Assembly (NCBI GenBank): GCA_030639705.1
Contig: DAOWKX010000057.1
Coordinates: 1 to 17,542 of the forward strand
Length of the DNA stretch: 17,542 nucleotides
Source: Candidatus Aminicenantota bacterium
GTDB taxonomy: Bacteria; Acidobacteriota; Aminicenantia; UBA2199
Direction: 5' to 3'
Shown: piece by piece, positions 7,360 through 14,848 of the stretch
Layout: the number at the start of each line of letters is the position of its first letter
Position numbering within the stretch: position 1 is the stretch's first letter
Translations under genes and position numbers: made by a program
The notes under the pieces: model-generated
Seen by the model: the letters and a program-made list of their open reading frames with translations, nothing else
The model's database searches: none
What the model was told of the DNA's origin: nothing

Positions 7360-7536
7360 ATCTATTTTCCTTTTCAAAGGCCTATTAATCCCATATCATT
7401 TGTACGCGGTATCACCGATTAGGTTCTACAAAACTGGTTTTCAGTTTTATTATTTTTTATTCAGCAAATTTATTGCCAATTTGCCGGCCAGGTAATGTCA
7501 CATATTGGGGACGGTTTTGGAGCCGTCTTTTTTTTT
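7340..7536 (+). ncRNA. Candidate structured small RNA or leader of unknown class
   Basis: This stretch has no reading frame of note on the + strand but ends in a clear + strand intrinsic terminator (7508-7536), so something is transcribed here. A possible promoter, TTGTTT (7311-7316), N16, TATTAT (7333-7338), lies at its left end. Between them are several hairpins: CGGT/ACCG with a 3-base loop near 7406-7416, AAAACTG/CAGTTTT (7430-7448) and GCAAATT/AATTTGC (7464-7484). CCCATAT near 7390 could also pair imperfectly with ATATTGGG just before the terminator, closing the whole structure. The length would be about 190 bases. I do not recognise a known RNA or riboswitch family. It could instead be the remnant of an older leader of acpS. 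Confidence 0.35.
7508..7536 (+). terminator. Intrinsic terminator with no gene upstream on its strand
   Basis: GACGG (7510-7514) pairs with CCGTC (7523-7527). The stem can extend inward by a T.G and a T-A pair, leaving a TTGG loop, and nine T follow at once (7528-7536). The polarity is +, yet the genes to the left are read on the - strand. It therefore ends either an unannotated + strand RNA or antisense transcription into the gap. Confidence 0.75.
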
Positions 7537-7560
7537 ATGGGACAGTTTATTAAAATATTA

Positions 7561-7589
7561 TTGATACTTTGTTTAAGTAATATTATAAT
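7561..7589 (+). promoter_or_regulatory. Near-consensus sigma-70 promoter for acpS
   Basis: TTGATA (7561-7566), a 17-base spacer, then a perfect TATAAT (7584-7589). Transcription should begin near 7596, about 85 bases before the acpS ATG and just after the orphan terminator, so acpS does not depend on read-through. Confidence 0.75.
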
Positions 7590-7681
7590 AATATAAAATT
7601 CTTTTCAAGATAAGTAGTTCTTTGTTGAGGAAAAAGTGTTGAGTGAATTGGTTTTTTTGGAGAAATCCTAAGAGGAAGATG

Positions 7682-8053
7682 ATGATCAAGGGAATTGGAG
7701 TGGATATTCTGGATATCGGACGCATGGAAAAAATTATTGAGAAGGATGATCGCTTTGTTAAAAGAGTCTTTACCGAAGAAGAAATTTCCTATTGTGATTC
7801 CAAAGTGAATAAAGCCCAGCATTATGCAGCACGTTTTGCGGCTAAAGAAGCTTTTTTTAAAGCCCTGGGGAGTGGCTGGCGTAATGGGATGAGCTGGAAA
7901 GAGGTGTGGGTTGAAAATGATGATCTGGGGAAACCGGAAATTAAGATCAAGGGAATCACCGAAGGTCATTTTAAAAAGAAACAGTTCCAAAGTATCAATC
8001 TTTCTGTCTCTCACACCAGAGAATATGCAGTGGCTTTTGTCATCATTGAGTGA
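7682..8053 (+). CDS. acpS: Holo-[acyl-carrier-protein] synthase (4'-phosphopantetheinyl transferase)
   Basis: A 123-residue protein, close to the 126 of E. coli AcpS. It transfers 4'-phosphopantetheine from coenzyme A to a serine of acyl carrier protein, activating ACP for fatty acid and lipid A synthesis in the cytosol. The N-terminus MIKGIGVDI carries the magnesium ligand D8, and the central ARFAAKEAFFKALG motif carries the second ligand E56. The C-terminal NLSVSHTREYAVAFVI is the family's closing strand pair. I chose the second of two adjacent ATGs (7682) because AGAGGA lies at workable spacing and this gives the canonical start; the in-frame GTG at 7643 would add an atypical Trp/Arg-rich tail. 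The gene stands alone behind its own promoter, 91 bases ahead of the STAS gene. Confidence 0.93.
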   Translation: MIKGIGVDILDIGRMEKIIEKDDRFVKRVFTEEEISYCDSKVNKAQHYAARFAAKEAFFKALGSGWRNGMSWKEVWVENDDLGKPEIKIKGITEGHFKKKQFQSINLSVSHTREYAVAFVIIE

Positions 8054-8081
8054 TTTGATTCTGGGCTTGTTCCCCGGCCGG

Positions 8082-8110
8082 TTGCATTATTCTTTTGATT
8101 ATAATAAAAT
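8082..8110 (+). promoter_or_regulatory. Candidate sigma-70 promoter of the partner-switching operon
   Basis: TTGCAT (8082-8087), a 17-base spacer, then TAAAAT (8105-8110), in the gap between acpS and the STAS gene. A perfect TATAAT (8100-8105) overlaps the spacer end but has no -35 at proper distance. Read-through from acpS is also possible because no terminator separates the genes. Confidence 0.5.
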
Positions 8111-8144
8111 AGATATTGATGTGAGTTTAATTGAGGAGAAATGA

Positions 8145-8498
8145 ATGAAACATTTTTATATACGCTCAAAAATTGATGAGCAAATTGCAGTCATTTATCC
8201 GAAAGGACATCTTGATGCTCACAATGTTGAAAGATTTGAAAAAGAAATTGTCAAACTCCTTGGAAATAATATTGTTCGTATCGTAGTGAATTGCAAGGAT
8301 CTGAACTATATCAGCTCTGCCGGAATGGGAATTATTATGGGTTATCTGGATGAGATACGTGAAAAAAGAGGTGATATAAAGCTCTGTTCGGTCAATGATC
8401 GGGTATATGAGATTTTCGATCTTGTGGGATTTACGGATATATATGACTTTGTTGAGAATGAAGTAGTGGCCATTAATAAGTTTAAAAATGTTTCCTGA
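8145..8498 (+). CDS. STAS-domain anti-sigma factor antagonist (SpoIIAA/RsbV type)
   Basis: A 117-residue single STAS domain. The motif VVNCKDLNYISSAGMGIIMG contains the serine pair S57/S58; S57 aligns with the phosphorylated serine of SpoIIAA. In such systems the unphosphorylated protein binds the anti-sigma kinase and frees its target; the kinase inactivates it by phosphorylation and a PP2C phosphatase restores it. Here both predicted partners follow immediately. The ATG at 8145 has GAGGAGAA just upstream; a closer ATG at 8141 is in another frame. The gene overlaps the following ATPase gene by 11 bases, which points to coupled translation and fixed stoichiometry. The target of the switch (sigma factor or another regulator) is not encoded nearby. 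Confidence 0.9.
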   Translation: MKHFYIRSKIDEQIAVIYPKGHLDAHNVERFEKEIVKLLGNNIVRIVVNCKDLNYISSAGMGIIMGYLDEIREKRGDIKLCSVNDRVYEIFDLVGFTDIYDFVENEVVAINKFKNVS

Positions 8499-8916
8499 TA
8501 AACCAGAACTTACAATCACCATACCATCAAAGACAGAATTATTAAAAATGGTGGTTGAGTTGACCAAACACATTGCCACCATCAATAAATTCATCCCTTC
8601 GGATTCTCAAAAAATTGCACTGGCGGTTGATGAGGCAATAACCAATGTGATCAAACATTCATACCTGTGGAAAAAGGACAAAGATATTCGGCTTGAATAT
8701 TTCACCAACGAAAACGGATTAAAGATAAAAATTATTTTTAAGGGTATTCCGCCTGTGCTTTCAAAAGAAGGAGTGGATATAAATAAATATATTAAAGAAA
8801 AAAGAAAGAGCGGGCTTGGAGTTGAATTAATGAGAAAAATAATGGATTCTGTTGAATATAAAAGTGTGGATAACATCAATTACTGTGAAATGATAAAATG
8901 GAAGACCAAAAAATAG
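8488..8916 (+). CDS. Anti-sigma-type GHKL ATPase (RsbW/SpoIIAB family), degenerate G1 box
   Basis: A 142-residue HATPase_c protein. The N box is intact (ALAVDEAITNVIKHSY, E49 and N53), as is the glycine-rich G2 segment (SGLGVELMRKIMD, 108-120). Family members bind ATP, phosphorylate the STAS antagonist on serine and hold their target inactive. The G1 box, normally D-x-G or DDG-x-P-F with an aspartate that contacts adenine, reads FKGIPP at residues 84-89 and has no acidic residue there, so nucleotide binding or kinase activity may be weak or absent. The gene overlaps its upstream neighbour by 11 bases and the phosphatase gene by 19, a tight three-gene unit. The family assignment is secure; activity is open. 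Confidence 0.85.
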   Translation: MFPDKPELTITIPSKTELLKMVVELTKHIATINKFIPSDSQKIALAVDEAITNVIKHSYLWKKDKDIRLEYFTNENGLKIKIIFKGIPPVLSKEGVDINKYIKEKRKSGLGVELMRKIMDSVEYKSVDNINYCEMIKWKTKK

Positions 8917-10148
8917 TTCGGTTAACCAAAGAATTAAAATTAAAGAAATTCCAGTTTAATTCCATTTATGAATTTTCATCTTCTTTATATTCTCAATTCG
9001 ATATTAATAATATCATCCGCATATTTTTCTCTACCCTCATGGGTCAGATGGCCATTTCAAAAATATTTTTTTTTGATGTTTCCAAAGCCCTGTTCAGGGA
9101 GAGAGGATGTCAATTCAGTGATTCTGAAATAGAAGACCTTAAAAGTAATGTCGAAAAAATAAAAAATGAGTGGTTTTATCTGGAAGCTGCTAACTTGACC
9201 CAAAGCCTGAGTCCATTAAGGACATTATTATTAAAACGGAAAATCCATTATCTGGTTAATGTGTCAGATTCTCCTGAAAACAGATTGTTTCTTGGAATGG
9301 GATATAAATTTAATAAAGTCCGGTTGAGTGAAGAGGAAATTGAGTTTTCTTTTTTTATATCCCGTTTCGCATTAATTGCCATTGATAATGCTGTTTTACT
9401 GAATAGAATCATAGAGAACAAACGAATTGAACATGAGATTAAGATTGCCAAAGACATTCAACTCTCTCTGCTTCCTCAGAGCATTCCAGATCTCATGAAT
9501 TTCGAGATTTCTGTCGTGTACAATCCCATCAATGAGGTTGGAGGAGATTATTATGACATTTTAAAAGAAAGGCAGGGGATGATCCCGGTACTTATCGCTG
9601 ATGTGGAAGGTAAAGGATTACCCGCATCATTACTGGCTGCTTCTTCGCAGGCTATTTTTCATTCTTTGAATGAGCTTTATTTTTTCAAACCGGTAAAATT
9701 TATATCAAAGGCAAATTCGTTGATTTATGATTTTACCAAGGGAAATCGCCTCATCACTCTGTTCTGGTTGCTCATCGATGACCGGAATAAATCCATTTCC
9801 TATGTGAATGCCGGACATATCGAACCGTTTATTATTTCCAAAAATAAGACAGTGAATCTTTCAAAAGGGGGATTCCTGACCGGATTTGTTGAAGATGCCG
9901 AATATGAAATGGGCACCGAACAATTGGAGAAAGGAGATATTTTAGTGGCTTTTACAGATGGAGTAGTGGAGGTAACCAATCAGGATGATCAGGAGTTCGG
10001 CCGGGAGGCATTGATCGAGCTGATCCGATCCAACCGTGATCTTTCTTCCCAGAAACTGACTGAAATAATTTATCAGGAAACCGAACGCTTCAGCCAGGGG
10101 AAAATGTTCAACGATGATTTCACCCTGGTTGTTTTAAAAGTGAAATAA
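8898..10148 (+). CDS. GAF-like sensor with PP2C/SpoIIE-type serine phosphatase (RsbU-like)
   Basis: A 416-residue cytosolic protein with no membrane segments. Residues about 22-165 look like a divergent GAF-type sensory domain. A helical switch (178-193, EIKIAKDIQLSLLP) is the classic RsbU-family linker. Residues 200-416 are a PP2C domain with metal-binding aspartates in NEVGGDYYD (D217/D220), IADVEGKG (D235), AFTDGVVE (D354) and NDDFTLVV (D406/D407), plus the VNAGH turn. It should remove phosphate from the STAS protein in response to a ligand of the sensor domain. The usual ADVSGKG reads ADVEGKG. The start at ATG 8898 lies within the preceding ATPase gene (19-base overlap). No gene follows before the rpmH promoter. 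Confidence 0.88.
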   Translation: MEDQKIVRLTKELKLKKFQFNSIYEFSSSLYSQFDINNIIRIFFSTLMGQMAISKIFFFDVSKALFRERGCQFSDSEIEDLKSNVEKIKNEWFYLEAANLTQSLSPLRTLLLKRKIHYLVNVSDSPENRLFLGMGYKFNKVRLSEEEIEFSFFISRFALIAIDNAVLLNRIIENKRIEHEIKIAKDIQLSLLPQSIPDLMNFEISVVYNPINEVGGDYYDILKERQGMIPVLIADVEGKGLPASLLAASSQAIFHSLNELYFFKPVKFISKANSLIYDFTKGNRLITLFWLLIDDRNKSISYVNAGHIEPFIISKNKTVNLSKGGFLTGFVEDAEYEMGTEQLEKGDILVAFTDGVVEVTNQDDQEFGREALIELIRSNRDLSSQKLTEIIYQETERFSQGKMFNDDFTLVVLKVK

Positions 10149-10185
10149 AACCAGGTGCCAATTATTCAGGAGATATGATTGGATC

Positions 10186-10214
10186 TTGACAATTGGTCTT
10201 TTTTTTTATATAGT
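10186..10214 (+). promoter_or_regulatory. Strong sigma-70 promoter for the rpmH-rnpA-yidD-yidC string
   Basis: A perfect TTGACA (10186-10191), a 17-base spacer containing nine T, then TATAGT (10209-10214). This fits the high demand for ribosomal protein L34. The upstream CCAATT (10158-10163) and AATTGG (10191-10196) could form a long-loop hairpin before the T run, so the element might also weakly terminate the phosphatase transcript. A leader of about 80 bases follows; I see no L34 autoregulatory element I can name in it. Confidence 0.75.
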
Positions 10215-10298
10215 ATAGCATTGCTGATTGCAATTTGATTTTAATAAATAAAAACATCATAATACAATTTTAAATTTTTAGTTGATTAAGGAGATGTT

Positions 10299-10433
10299 GT
10301 GAAAAGAACATATCAACCCAACAACAGGAAACGAAAGAAAACCCATGGTTTTCGAGCAAGAATGTCAACTAAGGGTGGAAGGCTTATACTGAGTAACAGA
10401 AGAAGAAAGGAAAGGAAACGGTTGACCGTTTAA
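10299..10433 (+). CDS. rpmH: Ribosomal protein L34, GTG start
   Basis: A 44-residue, highly basic protein of the large ribosomal subunit, the usual length for L34. The sequence [20 protein letters not shown] followed by [11 protein letters not shown] and the ending KRLTV is unmistakable. Translation starts at GTG, with AAGGAG (10288-10293) at five bases spacing. It is the first gene of the conserved string and lies 19 bases ahead of the first candidate start of rnpA. In many bacteria dnaA lies just upstream of rpmH; here the upstream gene is the phosphatase. Confidence 0.97.
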   Translation: MKRTYQPNNRKRKKTHGFRARMSTKGGRLILSNRRRKERKRLTV

Positions 10434-10452
10434 TCCCATATTGATTTTTTAA

Positions 10453-10795
10453 ATGTCATTTATGCTTCCGGGTTATCAGAGAATAAAAAGGGAAGAAGAG
10501 TTCAGGTTTTTATTAAAACATGGCCGGAAAGTAAAAACTAATTTTTTTTTTATACTTTTTGAAGAATGAGTTTCCATTTCACCGTTTTGCCATTTCAATA
10601 AATAGAAAAATTGATAACGCAGTCCATAGAAATTATATTAAAAGAAGAATGAAAGAATTTTTCAGATTAAATCAGCATCTGGTCAAAGAGAAACATGATT
10701 TATGGATTGTGGTAAAAAAAAGCTTTGATCGAAAAAATGCGGTAAAAATTGAACAATTATTTTTGAATACTCTGGTTGAGATAGATTATCAATGA
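10453..10795 (+). CDS. rnpA: Ribonuclease P protein component, reading frame broken at a T10 run
   Basis: RnpA binds the RNase P RNA and aids 5' maturation of tRNA. The first frame (ATG 10453, or ATG 10462 giving the typical MLP start) encodes GYQRIKREEEFRFLLKHGRK, then reaches a stop at 10567. The second frame, read from about 10551, encodes LYFLKNEFPFHRFAISINRK, then NAVHRNYIKRRMKEFFR with the RNxxKR signature, and ends at 10795. Joined at the run of ten T (10542-10551), the two halves make a normal RnpA of about 113 residues; removing one T restores the frame. Because the gene is essential in known bacteria, a homopolymer sequencing error or rescue by polymerase slippage is likelier than true loss. 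The end overlaps yidD by 4 bases. Neither start has a clear ribosome-binding site, so coupling to rpmH is likely. Confidence 0.85.
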
Positions 10796-11043
10796 TAAAA
10801 AATTTTTTTCTATTGATGTTGAAAGCATATAAAAAATTTATTTCTCCCTTACTGGGTACCCATTGCCGATTTTATCCCACCTGTTCTGTTTATATGGGTG
10901 CGGCAATTGAGAAGTATGGAGTGTTAAAAGGATTGGTGTTGGGATTAACAAGACTTTTTAAATGTCATCCTTTACATCCGGGTGGCAATGATCCGGTTCC
11001 GGAGAATTTTGAGGTTAAATTAAAATGGATACAAAAAGACTAA
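10792..11043 (+). CDS. yidD: Membrane protein insertion efficiency factor YidD
   Basis: An 83-residue protein. The family signature is complete: CRFYPTCSVY, then AIEKYG, RLFKCHPLHPGGNDPVP with three conserved cysteines. YidD is a small, amphipathic-helix, membrane-associated factor that aids insertion of proteins by YidC and the Sec translocon. The start codon overlaps the rnpA stop in an ATGA and the end overlaps yidC by 19 bases, so translation of rnpA, yidD and yidC is probably coupled. If rnpA were truly broken, ribosomes stopping at 10567 would not reach this start, a further hint that the rnpA frame is somehow continuous. Confidence 0.95.
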   Translation: MIKNFFLLMLKAYKKFISPLLGTHCRFYPTCSVYMGAAIEKYGVLKGLVLGLTRLFKCHPLHPGGNDPVPENFEVKLKWIQKD

Positions 11044-12860
11044 TTATAGCCATTGTTTTATCAATCATTGTAATTACGCTTTATCAATATTTGTTTGTGC
11101 CCAAACCCCCGCAACAGGCAGTCCGACCTCCCCAGCAAACCGATCAACAGGCTGTTGGGGAAACCGATAGCTACCAGGCCCAGGGAAAGACCAGTGATCA
11201 GCCCGCGGAAGAATCAGAATCCAACCGAATTCAGGATATTTTTTCACAGAAGAAGACAGAGAAAAAAGTTGTCCAAAAACAAGAGCCTCTTAACATTGAG
11301 GAGGATTTACATGATGCCCAGGAGAAAGAGGTTGTGGTGGAGAGTGAATTGTTTACCGCAGTCTTTACCAACCAGGGAGCCGGATTGAAATCTTTTAGGT
11401 TAAAAAAGAGATATTTTGGTAACAAAACATATTTGGATGATGAAAAGAATCCACTCGATCTTATTTCTAAAAAAGTAAAAAAATACGGCCTTTATCCGTT
11501 TTACTTTTCTCCTTTTGAAGAAAATGAAATATTTTCTGAACTTAACACCAAGAAATTTTTGTATGAAGGTCAGTCTGTAATAAGACTTTCAAAGCATGGA
11601 AATCAAGAAATTGTTTTTAGGTATGCTGATAAGGATAGAAATCTGTATGTATCGAAGAAATTTATCTTCTCCCCATACAGTTATGTGATTCAGTTAAAAC
11701 TTGAAGTTATAAAAGATGGTCGGCCCATACCGGCCCCTGTGGTATTTGGCCCGGATATTGGAAACAATATCAGTAAAGACCGAGTCATGCAGCAGAATTT
11801 AAAGATCGGTGCCTATGATGGCCGGGGTATTCAGTCACTTGATTTTGTAAAGAGAAAAACCACTCCCACCAGAAATCAGAATGTGCAGATAGCCTTCGGT
11901 CCTTTAAACGGATCGTTTTTCTGGGCAGCTTATGAAAGAACTTATTTTGCGGCCATCTTTAAAACCGATCCCCGGCAATCAGATATAAAATTCTATATGG
12001 TTAAAGAGCAGATCGAAAAAGGAAAAGCCGAATTGTATTCCTATATGATAATTTTAAATCCAAGTGCTTTTTATCTGGGACCAAAAGATGAGGAAGTCTT
12101 AGCCACAATATCCGGGATTTTTCTAAATGCCAATGAAGTGGTGGAATACGGCTGGTTTGGCAGTGTTGCCAAAATAATGTTAAAGGGCATCAACTTTATT
12201 TATCGAAACCTGCTTGATTATGGAAATTACGGATGGGCCATTGTTCTATTCACTCTATTTTTAAAAATCCTGCTCTTCCCGCTGACTTATACATCAAGTG
12301 TGTCCATGGCCAAAATGCAAACCCTTCAACCCAAAGTAAAAGCATTAAAAAAGAAATATAAGAATCAAAAAGATCCAGAACAAAGAAAAGCCATGAATGC
12401 TGAAATGATGGCGCTGTATAAACAGGAGAAAGTGAATCCTGCGGGGGGTTGCCTGCCAATGCTTTTACAATTGCCCATTTTGTGGGGATTTTTTAGATTA
12501 TTGGCGGTTTCCATAAATGTACGTCATGAACCCTGGATGTTATGGATCACTGACCTTTCCCTAAAGGATCCGTATTATATTCTTCCCATCCTGATGGGTA
12601 TTACCCAGATTATCATTCAGAAAATGTCACCCAGCAGCGGCACCGAGGGTGCCCAGAAAAAAATGATGTATATCATGCCGGTAGTTATTGTGTTTTTTGT
12701 GATGAATTTACCCAGTGGTCTTACCCTTTATTGGTTTATTTCAAATCTTCTTCAAATGGGACAGCAACATTTCATAAACAAAAGAATTTACTCCAAGAAA
12801 AAAGAAGAAGAAAGACAGCGAAAGTCCGAGAAAAGAAAGAAAGGCGGGAAGGTGAAATAA
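11025..12860 (+). CDS. yidC: Membrane protein insertase YidC (Oxa1 family, with periplasmic domain)
   Basis: A 611-residue inner-membrane insertase of the Gram-negative type. It has an N-terminal anchor (residues about 5-23), a Pro/Gln/Glu-rich linker (27-90) and a large periplasmic P1 domain (about 95-360). The conserved five-segment core begins near residue 373 with NYGWAIVLFTLFLKILLFPL, SMAKMQTLQPKVKAL, then GGCLPMLLQLPILWGFF, and ends in a Lys/Arg-rich tail (about 590-611) that may contact the ribosome. The hydrophilic-groove arginine of E. coli YidC is lysine here (FLKILLFP), a common substitution. It inserts membrane proteins alone or with SecYEG. The start overlaps yidD by 19 bases and the jag start follows its stop directly. 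Confidence 0.96.
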   Translation: MDTKRLIIAIVLSIIVITLYQYLFVPKPPQQAVRPPQQTDQQAVGETDSYQAQGKTSDQPAEESESNRIQDIFSQKKTEKKVVQKQEPLNIEEDLHDAQEKEVVVESELFTAVFTNQGAGLKSFRLKKRYFGNKTYLDDEKNPLDLISKKVKKYGLYPFYFSPFEENEIFSELNTKKFLYEGQSVIRLSKHGNQEIVFRYADKDRNLYVSKKFIFSPYSYVIQLKLEVIKDGRPIPAPVVFGPDIGNNISKDRVMQQNLKIGAYDGRGIQSLDFVKRKTTPTRNQNVQIAFGPLNGSFFWAAYERTYFAAIFKTDPRQSDIKFYMVKEQIEKGKAELYSYMIILNPSAFYLGPKDEEVLATISGIFLNANEVVEYGWFGSVAKIMLKGINFIYRNLLDYGNYGWAIVLFTLFLKILLFPLTYTSSVSMAKMQTLQPKVKALKKKYKNQKDPEQRKAMNAEMMALYKQEKVNPAGGCLPMLLQLPILWGFFRLLAVSINVRHEPWMLWITDLSLKDPYYILPILMGITQIIIQKMSPSSGTEGAQKKMMYIMPVVIVFFVMNLPSGLTLYWFISNLLQMGQQHFINKRIYSKKKEEERQRKSEKRKKGGKVK

Positions 12861-13469
12861 ATGAATAAAAAGGAATTCAGTTCAATTTCTCTTAAGGATG
12901 CCATATTAAAAGCAGCGCAAGAATTTAATATTGATGAAGAAAAAATCCGCTATGAAATTGTGACTGAAAAAACAAAATATTTTGGTCACAGGCAGCGGGA
13001 AATTTGTATTACTGCCTGGTTATATGATGGCAGCGAAGAGGAAGAGTTAAAAACATTTTTAAAAAAAATAATTGATGGGATGCAAGTTGAGCTTGATTTT
13101 GAAACCATTGAAAAAAAGGGATTTCTGAAAGTAGATTTTAAAGGTAAAGATTACAAACTATTGCTTTATCAAAATGGAAACCTCTTGAATGCCATCCAAT
13201 ATTTGTTAAACAGGTTGTTTTCGGATTCGGTTGGCAAAAAAATATTTTGCGAGTGTGAAAATTTCAGAAAAAATAGAGAAAAAGAGTTGAGCAATCTCGC
13301 TCATCATTATGCCAAAGAAGTCAGGAAAAATGGTAAGTCATTAAATCTTAAAGAATTGAATCCCTTTGAAAGAAGAATTATTCATATGACCATCAATAAA
13401 TATTCTGATTTAGAGTCATTAAGTGAAGGAGATCGTTTTCTTAAGGTCATTACGATAAAAAGAAAGTAA
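12861..13469 (+). CDS. jag: Jag/KhpB-type RNA-binding protein (Jag-N, KH, R3H domains)
   Basis: A 202-residue protein in the usual place after yidC. A Jag-N domain (about 7-55) is followed by a KH domain (about 75-130) and a C-terminal R3H domain (140-202) with the motif ERRIIH (R171, H175) and the typical end GDRFLKVITIKRK. Jag/KhpB proteins bind RNA with KhpA and affect cell elongation and division in Gram-positive bacteria. The KH GxxG loop, normally IGRRG, reads YQNG at residues 103-106, losing its first glycine, so KH-mediated RNA binding may be weakened while R3H looks intact. AAGGTG serves as ribosome-binding site, the start abuts the yidC stop, and the stop overlaps the mnmE ATG by one base. 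Confidence 0.9.
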   Translation: MNKKEFSSISLKDAILKAAQEFNIDEEKIRYEIVTEKTKYFGHRQREICITAWLYDGSEEEELKTFLKKIIDGMQVELDFETIEKKGFLKVDFKGKDYKLLLYQNGNLLNAIQYLLNRLFSDSVGKKIFCECENFRKNREKELSNLAHHYAKEVRKNGKSLNLKELNPFERRIIHMTINKYSDLESLSEGDRFLKVITIKRK

Positions 13470-14848
13470 TGGACGATGATACCATCGCTGCTCTTTCCAC
13501 GCCGCCCGGGAGGGGAGGTATCGGAATTGTTCGAATCTCAGGGAAAAACACCATTACAATTTTATCAAAGATTATTGAGAAATTACCAGAACCGGTTGTT
13601 CCGCGTCGGGCCTACCACAGTTTCATTGTTGAAAAGGCTGAGCGGATTGATGAATGCATCGTGGTGTTTTATAAGGGTTTCAATTCCTACACCGGTGAAG
13701 ATCTTGCTGAAATTTCCATTCATTCAAATCCTTTTATTATTGAGGAAGTCCTGAAATTAATTTTCAGGAACAATGCCAGGAGTGCCTTACCAGGAGAATT
13801 CACCTATCGGGCTTTTAAAAATGGCAAGATCGATTTAATTCAGGCCGAGTCTGTTAATCAGCTTATCAATGCCAATTCAAGGTATTTTGCCTCTATCCAG
13901 TTTGATGGTATTGATGGTAGACTCTCCGGGTTGATAAGGAAACTTAGAGAAAACATCCTTGAACTGGGTATTCGAATTGAGACGGTTATTGAATTTGAAG
14001 AGGATCAATATCTGAGAAAAATTAGCTTAAGTGAAAAATTGGATGAAACATGTCGAATTCTCGAACACATTCTATCTCATGCCACACTCAATGAAACCTT
14101 AAACAGAGGCATTGAAGTGGTGATTATGGGAAAGGTCAATGTTGGCAAATCTTCTTTGTTCAATACCATATTGATGGAAGATCGTGCAATTATTTCAACC
14201 ACTCCCGGGACAACCAGAGATTTTATTAAAGAAAAAGTATATGTTGATGGTTTCCCGTTTGACATCTTTGATATTGCCGGGATTCATACCGGAGCAACAG
14301 ATGAGGTGGAACGCCAGGGTATTATGAGGGGGTATGAAAAAGTAAAAACCAGCGAGGCGGTTATTTTTATGCTTGATGCTTCTGAAACGCTTGATAAAAG
14401 TGATTTTGAGATATATGAACATATTAAAAACAAAAATAAGATCATAGTTGCCAATAAGATTGATATCGTGGACCCGGTTGTACTGGATTCCATCAAATCT
14501 TCTTTTAAAGGAGAGGATATTTTTGCAATATCGGCAAAGAAAAATCAGAATATAGATGTGATTTTTTCATTCTTTAAACGATTGGCCCAATCCCTCCAGG
14601 ATAAGCAATTTTTGTTTTCATTCAATCAAAGGCAGAAGCGACTTTTCCAAGAATTGGAACAGAGATTGAACCATTTAAAAGAATTGGTGATAACCAAAAG
14701 AGTGAAATCAAATGCGGTCTATCACAATGCTGAGATTATTGCTGAAGAAATCCGCCATGCCTTTGACATTATAGGGCAATTAACCGGAGAGGTTTCCACT
14801 CAGGAGGTACTCGAAGGTATTTTTGCCCAGTTTTGTGTGGGAAAATGA
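13469..14848 (+). CDS. mnmE: tRNA-modifying GTPase MnmE
   Basis: A 459-residue protein, the standard length. With MnmG it installs the carboxymethylaminomethyl (or aminomethyl) group on U34 of certain tRNAs, using GTP, a folate one-carbon donor and FAD. The N-terminal folate-binding domain begins [20 protein letters not shown]. The inserted G domain has G1 GKVNVGKSS (from residue 221), TTPGTTRD, G3 DIAG (usually DTAG), G4 NKID and G5 SAK. The protein ends in the family's CxGK motif (CVGK), whose cysteine is important for modification. The start ATG shares one base with the jag stop, and the stop overlaps the mnmG ATG as ATGA, so mnmE and mnmG are translationally coupled. Confidence 0.97.
   Translation: MDDDTIAALSTPPGRGGIGIVRISGKNTITILSKIIEKLPEPVVPRRAYHSFIVEKAERIDECIVVFYKGFNSYTGEDLAEISIHSNPFIIEEVLKLIFRNNARSALPGEFTYRAFKNGKIDLIQAESVNQLINANSRYFASIQFDGIDGRLSGLIRKLRENILELGIRIETVIEFEEDQYLRKISLSEKLDETCRILEHILSHATLNETLNRGIEVVIMGKVNVGKSSLFNTILMEDRAIISTTPGTTRDFIKEKVYVDGFPFDIFDIAGIHTGATDEVERQGIMRGYEKVKTSEAVIFMLDASETLDKSDFEIYEHIKNKNKIIVANKIDIVDPVVLDSIKSSFKGEDIFAISAKKNQNIDVIFSFFKRLAQSLQDKQFLFSFNQRQKRLFQELEQRLNHLKELVITKRVKSNAVYHNAEIIAEEIRHAFDIIGQLTGEVSTQEVLEGIFAQFCVGK

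Noticed and set aside
7340..7536. Known riboswitch, 6S RNA or tRNA in the gap before acpS
   Set aside because: No recognisable core motif or cloverleaf; the hairpins do not fit a family I know, so it is left unnamed.
7643..7681. Longer acpS beginning at GTG 7643
   Set aside because: The extra residues (Trp/Arg-rich) do not occur in AcpS, whose canonical start MIKGIGVDI follows an AGAGGA site.
10149..10298. Replication origin beside rpmH
   Set aside because: No DnaA-box cluster or repeated AT-rich 13-mers beyond general AT richness, and no dnaA adjacent.
10559..10795. The downstream rnpA frame taken as a complete gene starting at TTG 10559
   Set aside because: It lacks the conserved N-terminal part, which is present just upstream in another frame; the start would fall in the middle of the fold and has no ribosome-binding site.
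11095..11388. Second reading frame inside yidC (Pro/Arg-rich)
   Set aside because: Shadow of the yidC linker; no ribosome-binding site, no family features, and the yidC frame is unquestionable.
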